Positions 47,121 through 55,640 of a stretch of DNA of 64,000 nt are shown here, piece after piece (the first letter of the stretch is position 1; each line of letters opens with the position of its first letter). The translations under genes were made by a program, and so were the position numbers. The DNA is from CAVYXK01 sp963708245. Its GTDB lineage: Bacteria; Pseudomonadota; Alphaproteobacteria; Acetobacterales; Acetobacteraceae. The notes under the pieces were generated by a model that did no database searches, was not told where the DNA came from, and worked only from the letters and a program-made list of their open reading frames with translations. The stretch covers positions 5,456,001 to 5,520,000 of the forward strand of contig OY970201.1 of NCBI GenBank assembly GCA_963708245.1, written 5' to 3'.

Positions 47121-48158
47121 TCAGCCACAGGCTAGCGCGTAGAGGTCCCTGCAGGCGGCAGGCATCTTCAACTCCTGCCAGCTCCGCCCGCCATCGGTGG
47201 TGCCGAAGCACTGGCCGCGACGCGCCACGAAATGCACCTGGTCGGGATCGCGGTCATGCACTGCCACTGCCATGACCGTGCTCTTTGGTGCGACGGCGTC
47301 GAAACGCTGCCACGTCCGGCCGGTGTCGGTGCTGCGGAACAGCGCGCCCGCCTGGCTGTTCGCGGCGACCGAGAGGCACGCGAAGAGCGTCTTCGGGTCG
47401 TGCGGTGAGACGCGGATGTCACGCCCATAGGTATAAGGCGAGAAGCGCGACACCTGCATGTCCTGCCAGCTCTTGCCGGCATCCGCGCTGTGGAACAGTC
47501 CCATGCGCACGGCCAGGATCACTCCATCTGGATCGGCGTCGCTGATCGCGATGGCGTGGCCGTCGAGCATCCCCTCGGCGTCGGTGTCGCTCAGGATGCG
47601 GCTCTTCAGTCGTGGCTCGGTTGCCAGGCGCAGCAAGTCCTGCGTGCAGTCCTCCCAGCTCTCACCACCGTCGCGACTATGCATCGCGCCGTTCACTTCG
47701 AGGGTCGCATAGACATCGCCCGGCTTGCGCGGATGGGTGGCGAACCGCATGACCCGACAGGGAAACGACATGGCGACGCGGTTCGGCAGCCCGGGATCCG
47801 GCATGCGCCGGAAATGCTCGCCGCCATCGTCGCTGCGGTACACCGCGACCGGCGAGCCGCCGGCATAGATCGTGTTCGGGTCGTTGCGATCGACCAGGAT
47901 CGACCAGACCTGCATGTCACGGTCTGGAAAACCGAGCCGCTCCCAATGCGTGCCGCGATCAGTGCTGCGATATGGGCCGTCCTTCGTGCCGATAAAGACG
48001 ATGTCGGCGTTTTTCGGATGCACGGAGATCGCCTGCACGTCCGCCTTATCGAAAACATGCTGCCAGTCGCCGCCTTCAGCGGCGCGGCAGAACACGCCGC
48101 CGGCGCCCCCGTCCTTGGTCGCCGCGGCGCCGGCGTAGATATGGGTGGAACCGGCCAT
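47121..48158 (-). CDS. BNR/sialidase-like beta-propeller protein
   Basis: 345 residues with four or more Asp-box repeats: GPYRSTDRGTHWERLG, AVYRSDDGGEHFRRMP, MHSRDGGESWEDC, LFHSADAGKSWQDM, LFRSTDTGRTWQRF and FGTTDGGRSWQELK. There is no signal peptide (it starts MAGSTHIYAGAAATK), so it is cytoplasmic. The Asp-box fold occurs in sialidases, photosystem assembly factors and VPS10 proteins, and by itself does not prove glycosidase activity. Members of this type are common in soil Acetobacteraceae and Burkholderiales near oxidoreductases, as I recall. Confidence 0.82.
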   Translation of the reverse strand: MAGSTHIYAGAAATKDGGAGGVFCRAAEGGDWQHVFDKADVQAISVHPKNADIVFIGTKDGPYRSTDRGTHWERLGFPDRDMQVWSILVDRNDPNTIYAGGSPVAVYRSDDGGEHFRRMPDPGLPNRVAMSFPCRVMRFATHPRKPGDVYATLEVNGAMHSRDGGESWEDCTQDLLRLATEPRLKSRILSDTDAEGMLDGHAIAISDADPDGVILAVRMGLFHSADAGKSWQDMQVSRFSPYTYGRDIRVSPHDPKTLFACLSVAANSQAGALFRSTDTGRTWQRFDAVAPKSTVMAVAVHDRDPDQVHFVARRGQCFGTTDGGRSWQELKMPAACRDLYALACG

Positions 48159-48251
48159 TGTCGTCCTCCCTTCCCGTCAATCGGGCGCGAAGGCTAGGCC
48201 GCGGCGCGGCGATTGGGAATACTGGCGGGCGCCAGCATTGGAGGAATTGTC

Positions 48252-49301
48252 ATGCCGAATGTCTCAGCCGAGCGTCTGACCGAGATCGCCACCGCGCTGC
48301 TGATCGGCGCCGGCGCGCCGCAGAGCGAAGCAGCAACGGTCGCGCGGCTGTCGATCGCGGCCAATCTGGCCGGGCATGACAGCCACGGGATTATCATGAT
48401 TCCGACCTACATCGAACGCATCAAAGTCGGCCACATTGTCCCCGGCGCTCCGTGGGAGATCAAGCAGGAGACGCCGACCACCACGGTGATCGACGGCAAT
48501 TGGGGCTTCGGCTACGTTGTCACCGAGCGGGCGATGCAGCATACCATCGCAAAGACCCGGACGCAGAATGTTGCGGCGGCGACGGTACTCCGGCAAGGTC
48601 ATATCGGGCGGCTGGCGGCCTATCCGCTGATGGCCGCAGCCGAGGGGATGATCGCGATGATTACCGCCGATTCCGGACGCAGCCCGAAGCATGTCGCGCC
48701 GTTCGGCGGCGCCAAGGCGCGGCTCGGCACCAATCCGATCTGCTTCGCGATCCCGTCCGATCTGCCGGGGCCGTTGTTCTTCGATATGGCGACCTCGGCG
48801 GCGGCGGCCGGCAAGATCGCGCTGGCGGTGGCGCGCGGCAAAGAGGTGCCGCCGGGCTGGATTATCGATGCCGAGGGTCGGCCCACCACCGACCCGCGCA
48901 AGCTGCGCCAGGGCGGCGCGCTGCTGCCGCTCGGCGGCGCCGAAGGTTACAAGGGATACGGCCTTGCGGCGATCGTGGAGATTTTCTCCGGCCTGTTGAC
49001 TGGCCTCGGTTTCGGCATCGAGCCGACCGGGCGGCACAATGACGGCTGCTTCCTTGCCGTGTTCAAGGTGAGCGCGTTCCGCGACCTGGCAACGTTCCGG
49101 AAGGAAGTAACAGAGTTCGCGCAGTACCTGAAAGAGACGCCGCCTGCGGCGGGGTTCGACCGCGTCTATTACCCAGGCGAGGTCGAGTGGGAGCGCGAGC
49201 AGGAGCGGCGAGCGAACGGCATCCCCATCGAGGATGCGACCTGGGAGGTGCTGCGCAAGCTCGCGGTCGAATATGGTTGCGCCGAGCGGCTGGGGTTCTG
49301 A
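48252..49301 (+). CDS. Ldh-family (malate/L-lactate dehydrogenase type 2) oxidoreductase
   Basis: 349 residues from the ATG at 48252, preceded by GGAGGAATTGTC. Family blocks: LAGHDSHGIIMIPTYIERIK, TVLRQGHIGRLAAYPLMAAA, ARLGTNPICFAIPSD, FFDMATSAAAAGKIALAVAR and GYKGYGLAAIVEIFSGLL. These NAD(P)-dependent enzymes reduce or oxidise 2-keto/2-hydroxy acids, imines or keto-sugar acids; the catalytic His is in the GHDSHG stretch. It is followed after 11 bp by a small ABM-like gene and a CoxL-like enzyme on the same strand, so all three may form one catabolic operon. Confidence 0.9.
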   Translation: MPNVSAERLTEIATALLIGAGAPQSEAATVARLSIAANLAGHDSHGIIMIPTYIERIKVGHIVPGAPWEIKQETPTTTVIDGNWGFGYVVTERAMQHTIAKTRTQNVAAATVLRQGHIGRLAAYPLMAAAEGMIAMITADSGRSPKHVAPFGGAKARLGTNPICFAIPSDLPGPLFFDMATSAAAAGKIALAVARGKEVPPGWIIDAEGRPTTDPRKLRQGGALLPLGGAEGYKGYGLAAIVEIFSGLLTGLGFGIEPTGRHNDGCFLAVFKVSAFRDLATFRKEVTEFAQYLKETPPAAGFDRVYYPGEVEWEREQERRANGIPIEDATWEVLRKLAVEYGCAERLGF

Positions 49302-49312
49302 AGGATCAGCCG

Positions 49313-49630
49313 ATGGCGGTGATTGCGATATTCAAACACCAGGTTAAGCCGGGCCGGATGCCTGACTTCATGGCGAAGCTGCAGCAGGCCGCTCATCCTC
49401 GGTCCAACAGCCAGGTGATGCCCAAATCATTCCGGCTGTTTTGCAGCACAGTACCGGGGCCGGATACAGGGCTCGTCATCATGATGATCGAGTATGAGGA
49501 CATGGCGGCGTATGGCGCACGCACGGCATTCGAGAATGCCAATGCAGAGTGGCGGAAATTGTTCGAGGCGACGCCTGAATCGCCGGAAACGCTGCTCTCG
49601 GTCGAGTTGTTGACTGAACTCTCCGGGTGA
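49313..49630 (+). CDS. Small ABM-like (dimeric alpha-beta barrel) hypothetical protein
   Basis: 105 residues, AAGGATCAGCCG before the ATG. AVIAIFKHQVKPGRMPDFMA then KLQQAA, and GLVIMMIEYEDMAAYGARTA fit the ferredoxin-like fold of NIPSNAP/ABM proteins. The reaction is not known. It is 11 bp after the Ldh-family gene and 10 bp before the CoxL-like gene. Confidence 0.7.
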   Translation: MAVIAIFKHQVKPGRMPDFMAKLQQAAHPRSNSQVMPKSFRLFCSTVPGPDTGLVIMMIEYEDMAAYGARTAFENANAEWRKLFEATPESPETLLSVELLTELSG

Positions 49631-49640
49631 AGGGACGATA

Positions 49641-51917
49641 ATGCCGCAGATCGGACAGAGCCTGCGCCGCCTGGAGGATATGCGTTTCCTGACCGGAGCC
49701 GGCCGGTATCTCGATGATATCGTCCTCCCTGATCTGCTGCACGCCTGCGTGGTGCGCTCGCCGCATGCGCATGCGGTGATCGAGGCTATCGACGTCACCG
49801 CCGCACGCTCAACGGAAGGTGCGGCGGCGATCTTCACGGCCGCCGATCTAGCGGCGGACAAACTCGGGCCACTGCCCTGCACTGCCCAGGTTGCCACCGT
49901 GGCACCCATGATCGTGCCGCCACGTTTTGCGCTGGCCAGTGAACGCGTGCGTCATGTCGGCGAAGCGGTCGCGCTGGTCGTGGCGGCGACGGCAGAGGCG
50001 GCGCGCGAGGCGGCCGAACGGGTCGAGGTGAGCTATCGTCCCTTGCCCGCCGTCGTCGATGCGCGGGCTGCCATGGAGCCAAGCGCGCCGCTGCTGTGGG
50101 ACATTGCCCCTGGAAACGTCGCGTACCGGTTCCAGAAGGGCGATCGCGCCGCGGTCGATGCTGCGTTTGCGCGAGCAGCGCACGTGGTCGAGGTGGAGCT
50201 GGTCAATAACCGACTGACAGTTGCTCCGATCGAGACCCGCGGGGCAATCGCAATGGCAGAGGACGGGGTCCTGCACCTGATCGTCAGCGGTGCCGGTGTG
50301 CACGGCATGCGCGATATACTGGCCGACGTGTTCCACCTGCCGCGCACCGAGCTGCGGGTCAGCGCGCCGGATGTGGGTGGCGGGTTCGGTATCAAGAACG
50401 CGGTCTATCCGGAGTACGTGATGCTGCTTTGGGCGGCGCGCCGGCTCGGTCGTCCGATCAAATGGATCGCCGAACGCACCGAGGATTTCGTTTCCTCTTC
50501 CCAAGGCCGGGATAATCATACGAAGGCGCGGCTGGCGTTGGATGTGGACGGGCGGTTCCTGGCGCTGGATGTCGGCACGGTCGCCAACCTCGGGGCCTAC
50601 GTCGCCGGATTCGGACCGGGGACATCGACCAACGCGCCATCCACCGCGATGGGCGGTCCCTATGCCATCCCGGCCGTGTTCATGGACGTGCACGGCGTGC
50701 TGACGAACACGTTGCCGATCGACGCCTATCGCGGCGCCGGCAAGCCGGAGGCCAATTATCTGACCGAACGCCTGGTGGAACGCGCCGCGCGAGCGCTGGG
50801 GATGGACCCGTTCGAGATTCGCCGTCGCAACCTGATCGCGGCTTTTCCGTATCGGAGTGCACTGGGCATCTCGATCGACAGCGGCCGCTTCGTCGCCAAT
50901 CTCGATGTCGCGGAGCAAGCGGCGGATCGCACCGGCTTCGCCCACCGGCGAGAAGCGTCGCGGCAACTCGGACGGCTGCGCGGACTCGGTGTTGCCTGCT
51001 TCTTGGAGACCGCGCGTGGCCAGCCGAACGAGGCAGCGGAGCTGCGTTTTGCCGCGGATGGCACGATCGCGCTGGTCGTCGGTACGCAGTCGAACGGCCA
51101 GGGCCACGAAACAAGTTATAGGCAGATCGCCGCCGAGCTGCTGGGACTGCCAATCGAGACGTTCCGTTATGTGCAAGGCGACACCGCGCTGGTGCACACC
51201 GGCGGCGGGCATGGCGGCGCGCGCTCCATGCATATGGGCGGCACGGCGATGGTGCTGGCCGTCGAGCAGATGCTCGTCCGTGCCCGCTTGCTTGCAGCGC
51301 GGCTGCTGCAGGCATCGCCCGACGATCTGAGTTTCGAAGCCGGCCGCTTCACTGCCAAGGACGGCCGCAGCATCGATCTTCTGGCGGTTGCGCGAGACGC
51401 CGGCGAAAGCCTCGACACGCGAGCCGAGAATATCTGCGACGTGTTCACGTTCCCGAGCGGCTGTCATGTTGCCGAGGTCGAGGTTCATCCCGAGACGGGT
51501 GCGGTGACGCTCGATCGCTATGTCACCGTCGATGATTTCGGACGGTTGATTAATCCGCTGCTGACCGCAGGCCAGGTACAGGGCGGCGTGACTCAGGGCA
51601 TCGGCCAGGCGCTGCTGGAGCACACGGTGTACGATGAGGTGTCAGGCCAACTTCTCAGCGGGAGCCTGATGGATTATGCGCTGCCGCGCGCCGACGACCT
51701 GCCCGGTTTCGCGATCACGCTAGTGGAACAGCCGACCGCTGCCAACAAACTCGGGGTGAAAGGCTCCGGCCAGGCCGGCGCCATGGCGGCGCCTCAGACG
51801 GTGATAAATGCGATCCTTGACGCGTTGGCGCCCCTCGGCGTCCACCATATCGATATGCCGGCAACCCCGGAGCGCGTCTGGCAGGCGATCCGCTCAGCCG
51901 GTGCGCAGCAGGCGTGA
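49641..51917 (+). CDS. CoxL-like molybdopterin-binding large subunit with Gln at the catalytic Glu position
   Basis: 758 residues, no signal peptide. Blocks: GQSLRRLEDMRFLTGAGRYL, VVRSPHAHAVIEAID, VGGGFGIKNAVYPEYVMLLW, DAYRGAGKPEANYLTERLVE, FGTQSNGQGHE-like VVGTQSNGQGHETSYRQIAA, and the C-terminal NKLGVKGSGQAGAMAAPQTV. In CO dehydrogenase, xanthine and aldehyde oxidases the last motif is GVKGxGEAG, with Glu as the base; here it is Gln. The AYRGAGKPE block and the active-site loop do not have the CODH Cys. FAD and Fe-S subunits are absent from the operon. It may be an enzyme with altered chemistry, or inactive. Confidence 0.88.
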   Translation: MPQIGQSLRRLEDMRFLTGAGRYLDDIVLPDLLHACVVRSPHAHAVIEAIDVTAARSTEGAAAIFTAADLAADKLGPLPCTAQVATVAPMIVPPRFALASERVRHVGEAVALVVAATAEAAREAAERVEVSYRPLPAVVDARAAMEPSAPLLWDIAPGNVAYRFQKGDRAAVDAAFARAAHVVEVELVNNRLTVAPIETRGAIAMAEDGVLHLIVSGAGVHGMRDILADVFHLPRTELRVSAPDVGGGFGIKNAVYPEYVMLLWAARRLGRPIKWIAERTEDFVSSSQGRDNHTKARLALDVDGRFLALDVGTVANLGAYVAGFGPGTSTNAPSTAMGGPYAIPAVFMDVHGVLTNTLPIDAYRGAGKPEANYLTERLVERAARALGMDPFEIRRRNLIAAFPYRSALGISIDSGRFVANLDVAEQAADRTGFAHRREASRQLGRLRGLGVACFLETARGQPNEAAELRFAADGTIALVVGTQSNGQGHETSYRQIAAELLGLPIETFRYVQGDTALVHTGGGHGGARSMHMGGTAMVLAVEQMLVRARLLAARLLQASPDDLSFEAGRFTAKDGRSIDLLAVARDAGESLDTRAENICDVFTFPSGCHVAEVEVHPETGAVTLDRYVTVDDFGRLINPLLTAGQVQGGVTQGIGQALLEHTVYDEVSGQLLSGSLMDYALPRADDLPGFAITLVEQPTAANKLGVKGSGQAGAMAAPQTVINAILDALAPLGVHHIDMPATPERVWQAIRSAGAQQA

Positions 51918-52595
51918 TCCTTCCGCGCGCAACCAGGGAATCGCCTCGGCGGCATGAGGTGTGAGCTTATCGACCAGCGCCCAGAAGCGCTTGCCGTGGT
52001 TCATGTGCCGGAGATGCGCGACTTCGTGCGCAACGACATAGTCCTGCACCAGATCGGGCGCCATGACCAGACGCCAGGAGAACGCCAACGACCCGTCCGA
52101 GGCGCAGCTTCCCCAGCGGCTATGCGTATCCTTCACCGTAATGCGCCGCGGCGTAATGCCGAGCTGGTCGGATTTTGCGACCACCAAGGCGGTCAGTCGC
52201 CGTCGCGCCTCAGCACTCAGGAAATCGAGCACGCGACGGCGCAGAAACTCTGCTGCTCCCGACACGCAGATCTCGTCGTCCTGCAACCAGGCGCCACCGC
52301 GTGCATGCGGCATGTGTCGGATGCGATGCGGGAGTCCGCTGATCGGCACCATGGCACCGTCGGCGAACGGCACCGCGTCCGGCAGCGCTGCCAGACGCTC
52401 GGCGACCCAATCGGCGTGTGTCATCAGCAGCGCCACGCCGGCGCCACGCCCAGTGCGGGGCGGCAGCGTCACCACCACCGCGCCACCGCGCGCATCGATG
52501 CGCAAACTGACGCGCCGGGCTCGCGCGCTGCGCCGCCATTCGATATGCGCCGGTCCGTGCGGCAACGACAACGTTTCGGAGCACGGCAGATCCAT
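51894..52595 (-). CDS. YgjP/DUF45-type M48-like metallopeptidase
   Basis: 233 residues from the ATG at 52595; a TTG at 52631 is also possible. Zinc site AHEVAHLRHMNHGKRFW (HExxH with a downstream His), preceded by TVKDTHSRWGSCASDGSLAF and LVMAPDLVQDYVVAHE. The N-terminal beta region has RRSARARRVSLRIDARGG. Members are cytoplasmic and believed to be proteases related to SprT; natural substrates unknown. Its 3' end overlaps the convergent CoxL-like gene by 24 bp. Confidence 0.9.
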   Translation of the reverse strand: MDLPCSETLSLPHGPAHIEWRRSARARRVSLRIDARGGAVVVTLPPRTGRGAGVALLMTHADWVAERLAALPDAVPFADGAMVPISGLPHRIRHMPHARGGAWLQDDEICVSGAAEFLRRRVLDFLSAEARRRLTALVVAKSDQLGITPRRITVKDTHSRWGSCASDGSLAFSWRLVMAPDLVQDYVVAHEVAHLRHMNHGKRFWALVDKLTPHAAEAIPWLRAEGSRLLRTG

Positions 52596-52655
52596 GCCGA
52601 TGACAAACCGCACTTCGCGTCGATTCGTCAATGTGAAAAGCGAATTTTCTTTGCC

Positions 52656-53618
52656 CTACCTGGGAGCGCCAGCGCGTCGGAGGCGGTCGTTGATGGCGTG
52701 ACCGAGTCCAGCGGGCGGCACCGGCATCACCGCAATCCGCTTGCAGCCGCGCGCTGTTCCGACCGCATCCAGCATGCGCAGCCCGACGAACAGCCGGGCG
52801 GCAGCCTCGGTCAGATCGGCACTCGGGCTCAAGTTGAAGGTTTCGACAGCGCCTGGGAGCGGCTCGCCGAACGCAAGCAATGCCTCGTTCGGCAAGACCG
52901 ATACAGCTTCGAGCCGAAGCGGTAGCGATGGCGCATAGTGCGACGCCATCATGCCGGGCGAGCGCAGCACGCCGTTGGACGACGCACACCGCAAGATGGG
53001 CCCAATCACTGCCTCGATCGCTTCCACCGTTGTCCCGCCTGGACGCAGCAACACAGGGTGATGACCCGTCAAGTCCAGCACGGTGGATTCGACGCCAACC
53101 GGGCAAGGGCCGCTGTCCAGCACAGCGGCGATACGATCGGCCAGACCGTCCAGCACGTGTTGTGCGGTGGTTGGGCTGACTGCGCCGGAGCGATTTGCAG
53201 ACGGTGCCGCCACCGGTCTTGCTACGGCGCGCAACAGCGCAGATGCGACAGGATGTGACGGCACGCGCACGGCGAGGCTGTCGAGACCGGCTGCGGTCAA
53301 CAAGGCAACACGGCTATGCGGCCGGCGTGGCAGCACCAAAGTCAAAGGTCCCGGCCAAAAGGATGCAGTCAGCCGACGCGCGGTCTCGTTCGGCACCACA
53401 TCGACGAAGGCGGCTTCCTGATCCGGATAATGGCAGATCAGCGGGTTGAAGCGCGGGCGTTCCTTTGCTGCGAACACCGCGGCCACGGCCCGCGCATTTG
53501 TCGCATCCGCACCGAGGCCATAGACCGTTTCGGTTCCGAATGCGACCAGTTCACCGTTACAAAGCAGGGCTGCGGCGCGGGCGATGCCGGCGGCGTCGGC
53601 GGCCAGGAACTCGGTCAT
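52656..53618 (-). CDS. tsaC: L-threonylcarbamoyladenylate synthase (TsaC/Sua5)
   Basis: 320 residues from the ATG at 53618. Makes threonylcarbamoyl-AMP from Thr, bicarbonate and ATP for the t6A37 tRNA modification. Seen: GELVAFGTETVYGLGADATN, AAKERPRFNPLICHY, FWPGPLTLVLPRR, VAAPSANRSGAVSPTTAQHV, and the long-form Sua5 C-terminal domain with SPGMMASHYAPSLPLRLEA. The length makes it a Sua5-type protein and not the short TsaC. It is divergent from pepA by about 100 bp. Confidence 0.94.
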   Translation of the reverse strand: MTEFLAADAAGIARAAALLCNGELVAFGTETVYGLGADATNARAVAAVFAAKERPRFNPLICHYPDQEAAFVDVVPNETARRLTASFWPGPLTLVLPRRPHSRVALLTAAGLDSLAVRVPSHPVASALLRAVARPVAAPSANRSGAVSPTTAQHVLDGLADRIAAVLDSGPCPVGVESTVLDLTGHHPVLLRPGGTTVEAIEAVIGPILRCASSNGVLRSPGMMASHYAPSLPLRLEAVSVLPNEALLAFGEPLPGAVETFNLSPSADLTEAAARLFVGLRMLDAVGTARGCKRIAVMPVPPAGLGHAINDRLRRAGAPR

Positions 53619-53718
53619 GTTGCGCCAGATAGCGAAGCCGCGCGAGCATGGCAAAACCGGCGGCGGCTGATACACTTGGTTTGATCACGCCCGCACACCG
53701 GCCAGGAGTTCGCCCGTC

Positions 53719-55191
53719 ATGCTCGATGTCGTCTTCGCCAAGCCCGCACTGCCGAGATCCGGCGCGCTCGTACTGCTGGTGGCTGAGGAGGCGACGCCAA
53801 CGGGGCTGTGGCAACTGGCGGACGAGGCCACCGGCGGCGCCATCACGCGCGGACTAACGGCAGCCGAGTTCAAGGGCAGCAAGGGCAAGACCTGCACCAT
53901 CCTGGCACCCGGCGCCGGGCTTTCGCGCGTTGTCGCAGTTGGGTTGGGCAAGCCGGGCGAACTCAGCCGGCTGGTGCTGGAACAGGCCGGCGGCCATGCG
54001 GCGGCGGCGCTGGCGCGTGAATCGGACGTGGCCATTGCGGCTGAGGGGTTGAGCGCAGAACAGAGTGCGGCAGCAACGCTCGGTGCGATGCTTCGGTCGT
54101 ATCGTTTCGATCGTTATCGGACAAAGGAGAAGCCGGAGGACAAGCCGAGGCTCGCGCGACTTGCGCTGCTGACCGCCGACCCTGCCCAGGCCGAGGCGGC
54201 GTGGCAGCCGATGAAGGCCCTTGCCGAGGGCGTCTTTTTCTCGCGCGACCTGGTCAGCGAGCCGCCGAACGTGCTGAACCCCGCCGCGCTCGCCGAGCGC
54301 TGCCGCAAGCTTGCCGAGCTCGGCGTCGATGTGAAGGTGTTCGGACCGGAAGAGATGCAGAAGCTCGGCTTCGGCGCACTCCTGGGCGTGGCGCAGGGCA
54401 GCGCCAACGAGCCCAGGATGGTGGTGATGCGCTGGAACGGCAGCGGCAATGGTGCTGGCAAGCCGGTCGCGTTTATCGGCAAAGGGGTGACGTTCGACAC
54501 CGGCGGCATCAGCATCAAGCCGGCAGGCGGCATGGAGGACATGAAGTGGGACATGGCCGGCGCCGGCACGGTGATCGGACTGATGGCTGCGTTGGCGGGA
54601 CGCAAGGCGCGGGTCGACGCGGTCGGGCTGGTCGGGCTGGTGGAGAACATGCCGTCCGGCACCGCGCAGCGTCCGGGCGACGTGGTGAAGAGCCATTCGG
54701 GACAGACGATCGAGGTGATCAACACCGACGCGGAGGGGCGGCTCGTGCTCGCCGATGTGCTCTGGTACTGCCAGGCGAAGTTCGATCCGGCGTTCATGGT
54801 CGATCTCGCCACTTTGACGGGTGCGATCATCATCTCACTCGGTCACGAGCATGCCGGCTTGTTCAGCAACAACGACGAGTTGGCACAGCGGCTGGAAGCG
54901 GCGGGCCAAGCGACCGGCGAGAAGGTATGGCGCATGCCGCTGGGCAAGGAGTACGACGAGCAGATCAAGTCGGAGATCGCCGATATGAAGAATGTCGGCG
55001 GACGGCCGGGCGGCTCGATCACCGCGGCGCAGTTCATCCAGCGCTTCGTCAACGACAAGCCGTGGGCGCATCTCGACATCGCCGGGATGGCGTGGGCGAC
55101 GAAGGACGCACCTTGCACGCCCAAGGGCGCCACCGCGTTTGGGGTGCGACTGCTGGACCGGTTGGTTGCTGAGCACTATGAAAGCAAGTGA
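53719..55191 (+). CDS. pepA: Leucyl aminopeptidase
   Basis: 490 residues, cytoplasmic M17 dizinc peptidase. The metal-binding and catalytic blocks are intact: KGVTFDTGGISIKPAGGMED, MKWDMAGAGTVIG, VLINTDAEGR-type VINTDAEGRLVLADVLWYC, and the C-terminal HLDIAGMAWATKDAP. The N-terminal DNA-binding-type domain is present. Its TGA overlaps the GTG of holC (GTGA), the common pepA-holC arrangement in proteobacteria. Confidence 0.97.
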   Translation: MLDVVFAKPALPRSGALVLLVAEEATPTGLWQLADEATGGAITRGLTAAEFKGSKGKTCTILAPGAGLSRVVAVGLGKPGELSRLVLEQAGGHAAAALARESDVAIAAEGLSAEQSAAATLGAMLRSYRFDRYRTKEKPEDKPRLARLALLTADPAQAEAAWQPMKALAEGVFFSRDLVSEPPNVLNPAALAERCRKLAELGVDVKVFGPEEMQKLGFGALLGVAQGSANEPRMVVMRWNGSGNGAGKPVAFIGKGVTFDTGGISIKPAGGMEDMKWDMAGAGTVIGLMAALAGRKARVDAVGLVGLVENMPSGTAQRPGDVVKSHSGQTIEVINTDAEGRLVLADVLWYCQAKFDPAFMVDLATLTGAIIISLGHEHAGLFSNNDELAQRLEAAGQATGEKVWRMPLGKEYDEQIKSEIADMKNVGGRPGGSITAAQFIQRFVNDKPWAHLDIAGMAWATKDAPCTPKGATAFGVRLLDRLVAEHYESK

Positions 55192-55640
55192 CGGAGGTCG
55201 GCTTTTACCATCTGACCCGCACCCAGGTTGAAGCGGCACTGCCGCAGCTTCTTGGCCGCACGCTTGCGGCCGGACGACGGGCGCTGGTGCTGTGCCGCAC
55301 GGCCGAACGGGTCGCCGCCGTGGATGCGGCGCTGTGGGAGTGCGCCGAGCCCGACTGGCTGCCGCACGGCACTGCCGCCGACGGGGACGCAGATCTGCAG
55401 CCGATCTGGATCGCAATGGACGACGCGGCGCCGAATGGGGCACGTTTCCTGTTCCTGATCGATGGGGCGGAGAGCGCGCGGGTCGGCGAGTTCGAGCGTG
55501 TGTTCGATCTGTTCGATGGCAACGATGAGGCGGCGCTGGCGGCGGCGCGCGTACGCTGGAAGGCAGCACGGGAAGCTGGGTTCCCGATCACTTATTGGCG
55601 GCAAACCCCGCGCGGGTGGGAGAAGCAGGCGGAGGCGTGA
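55188..55640 (+). CDS. holC: DNA polymerase III chi subunit
   Basis: 150 residues. Starts TEVGFYHLTRTQVEAALPQL, then GRRALVLCRTAERVAAVDAA and LFLIDGAESARVGEFERVF, matching HolC. The protein links the clamp loader to single-strand binding protein. Translation is coupled to pepA by the overlapping GTGA. Its stop directly abuts the stop of the convergent ABC-F gene. Confidence 0.93.
   Translation: MTEVGFYHLTRTQVEAALPQLLGRTLAAGRRALVLCRTAERVAAVDAALWECAEPDWLPHGTAADGDADLQPIWIAMDDAAPNGARFLFLIDGAESARVGEFERVFDLFDGNDEAALAAARVRWKAAREAGFPITYWRQTPRGWEKQAEA

Noticed and set aside
49848..51623. 591-codon minus-strand frame antisense to the CoxL-like gene
   Set aside because: Long only by GC bias; Gln/Arg/His-rich with no domain, while the plus frame has all family motifs.
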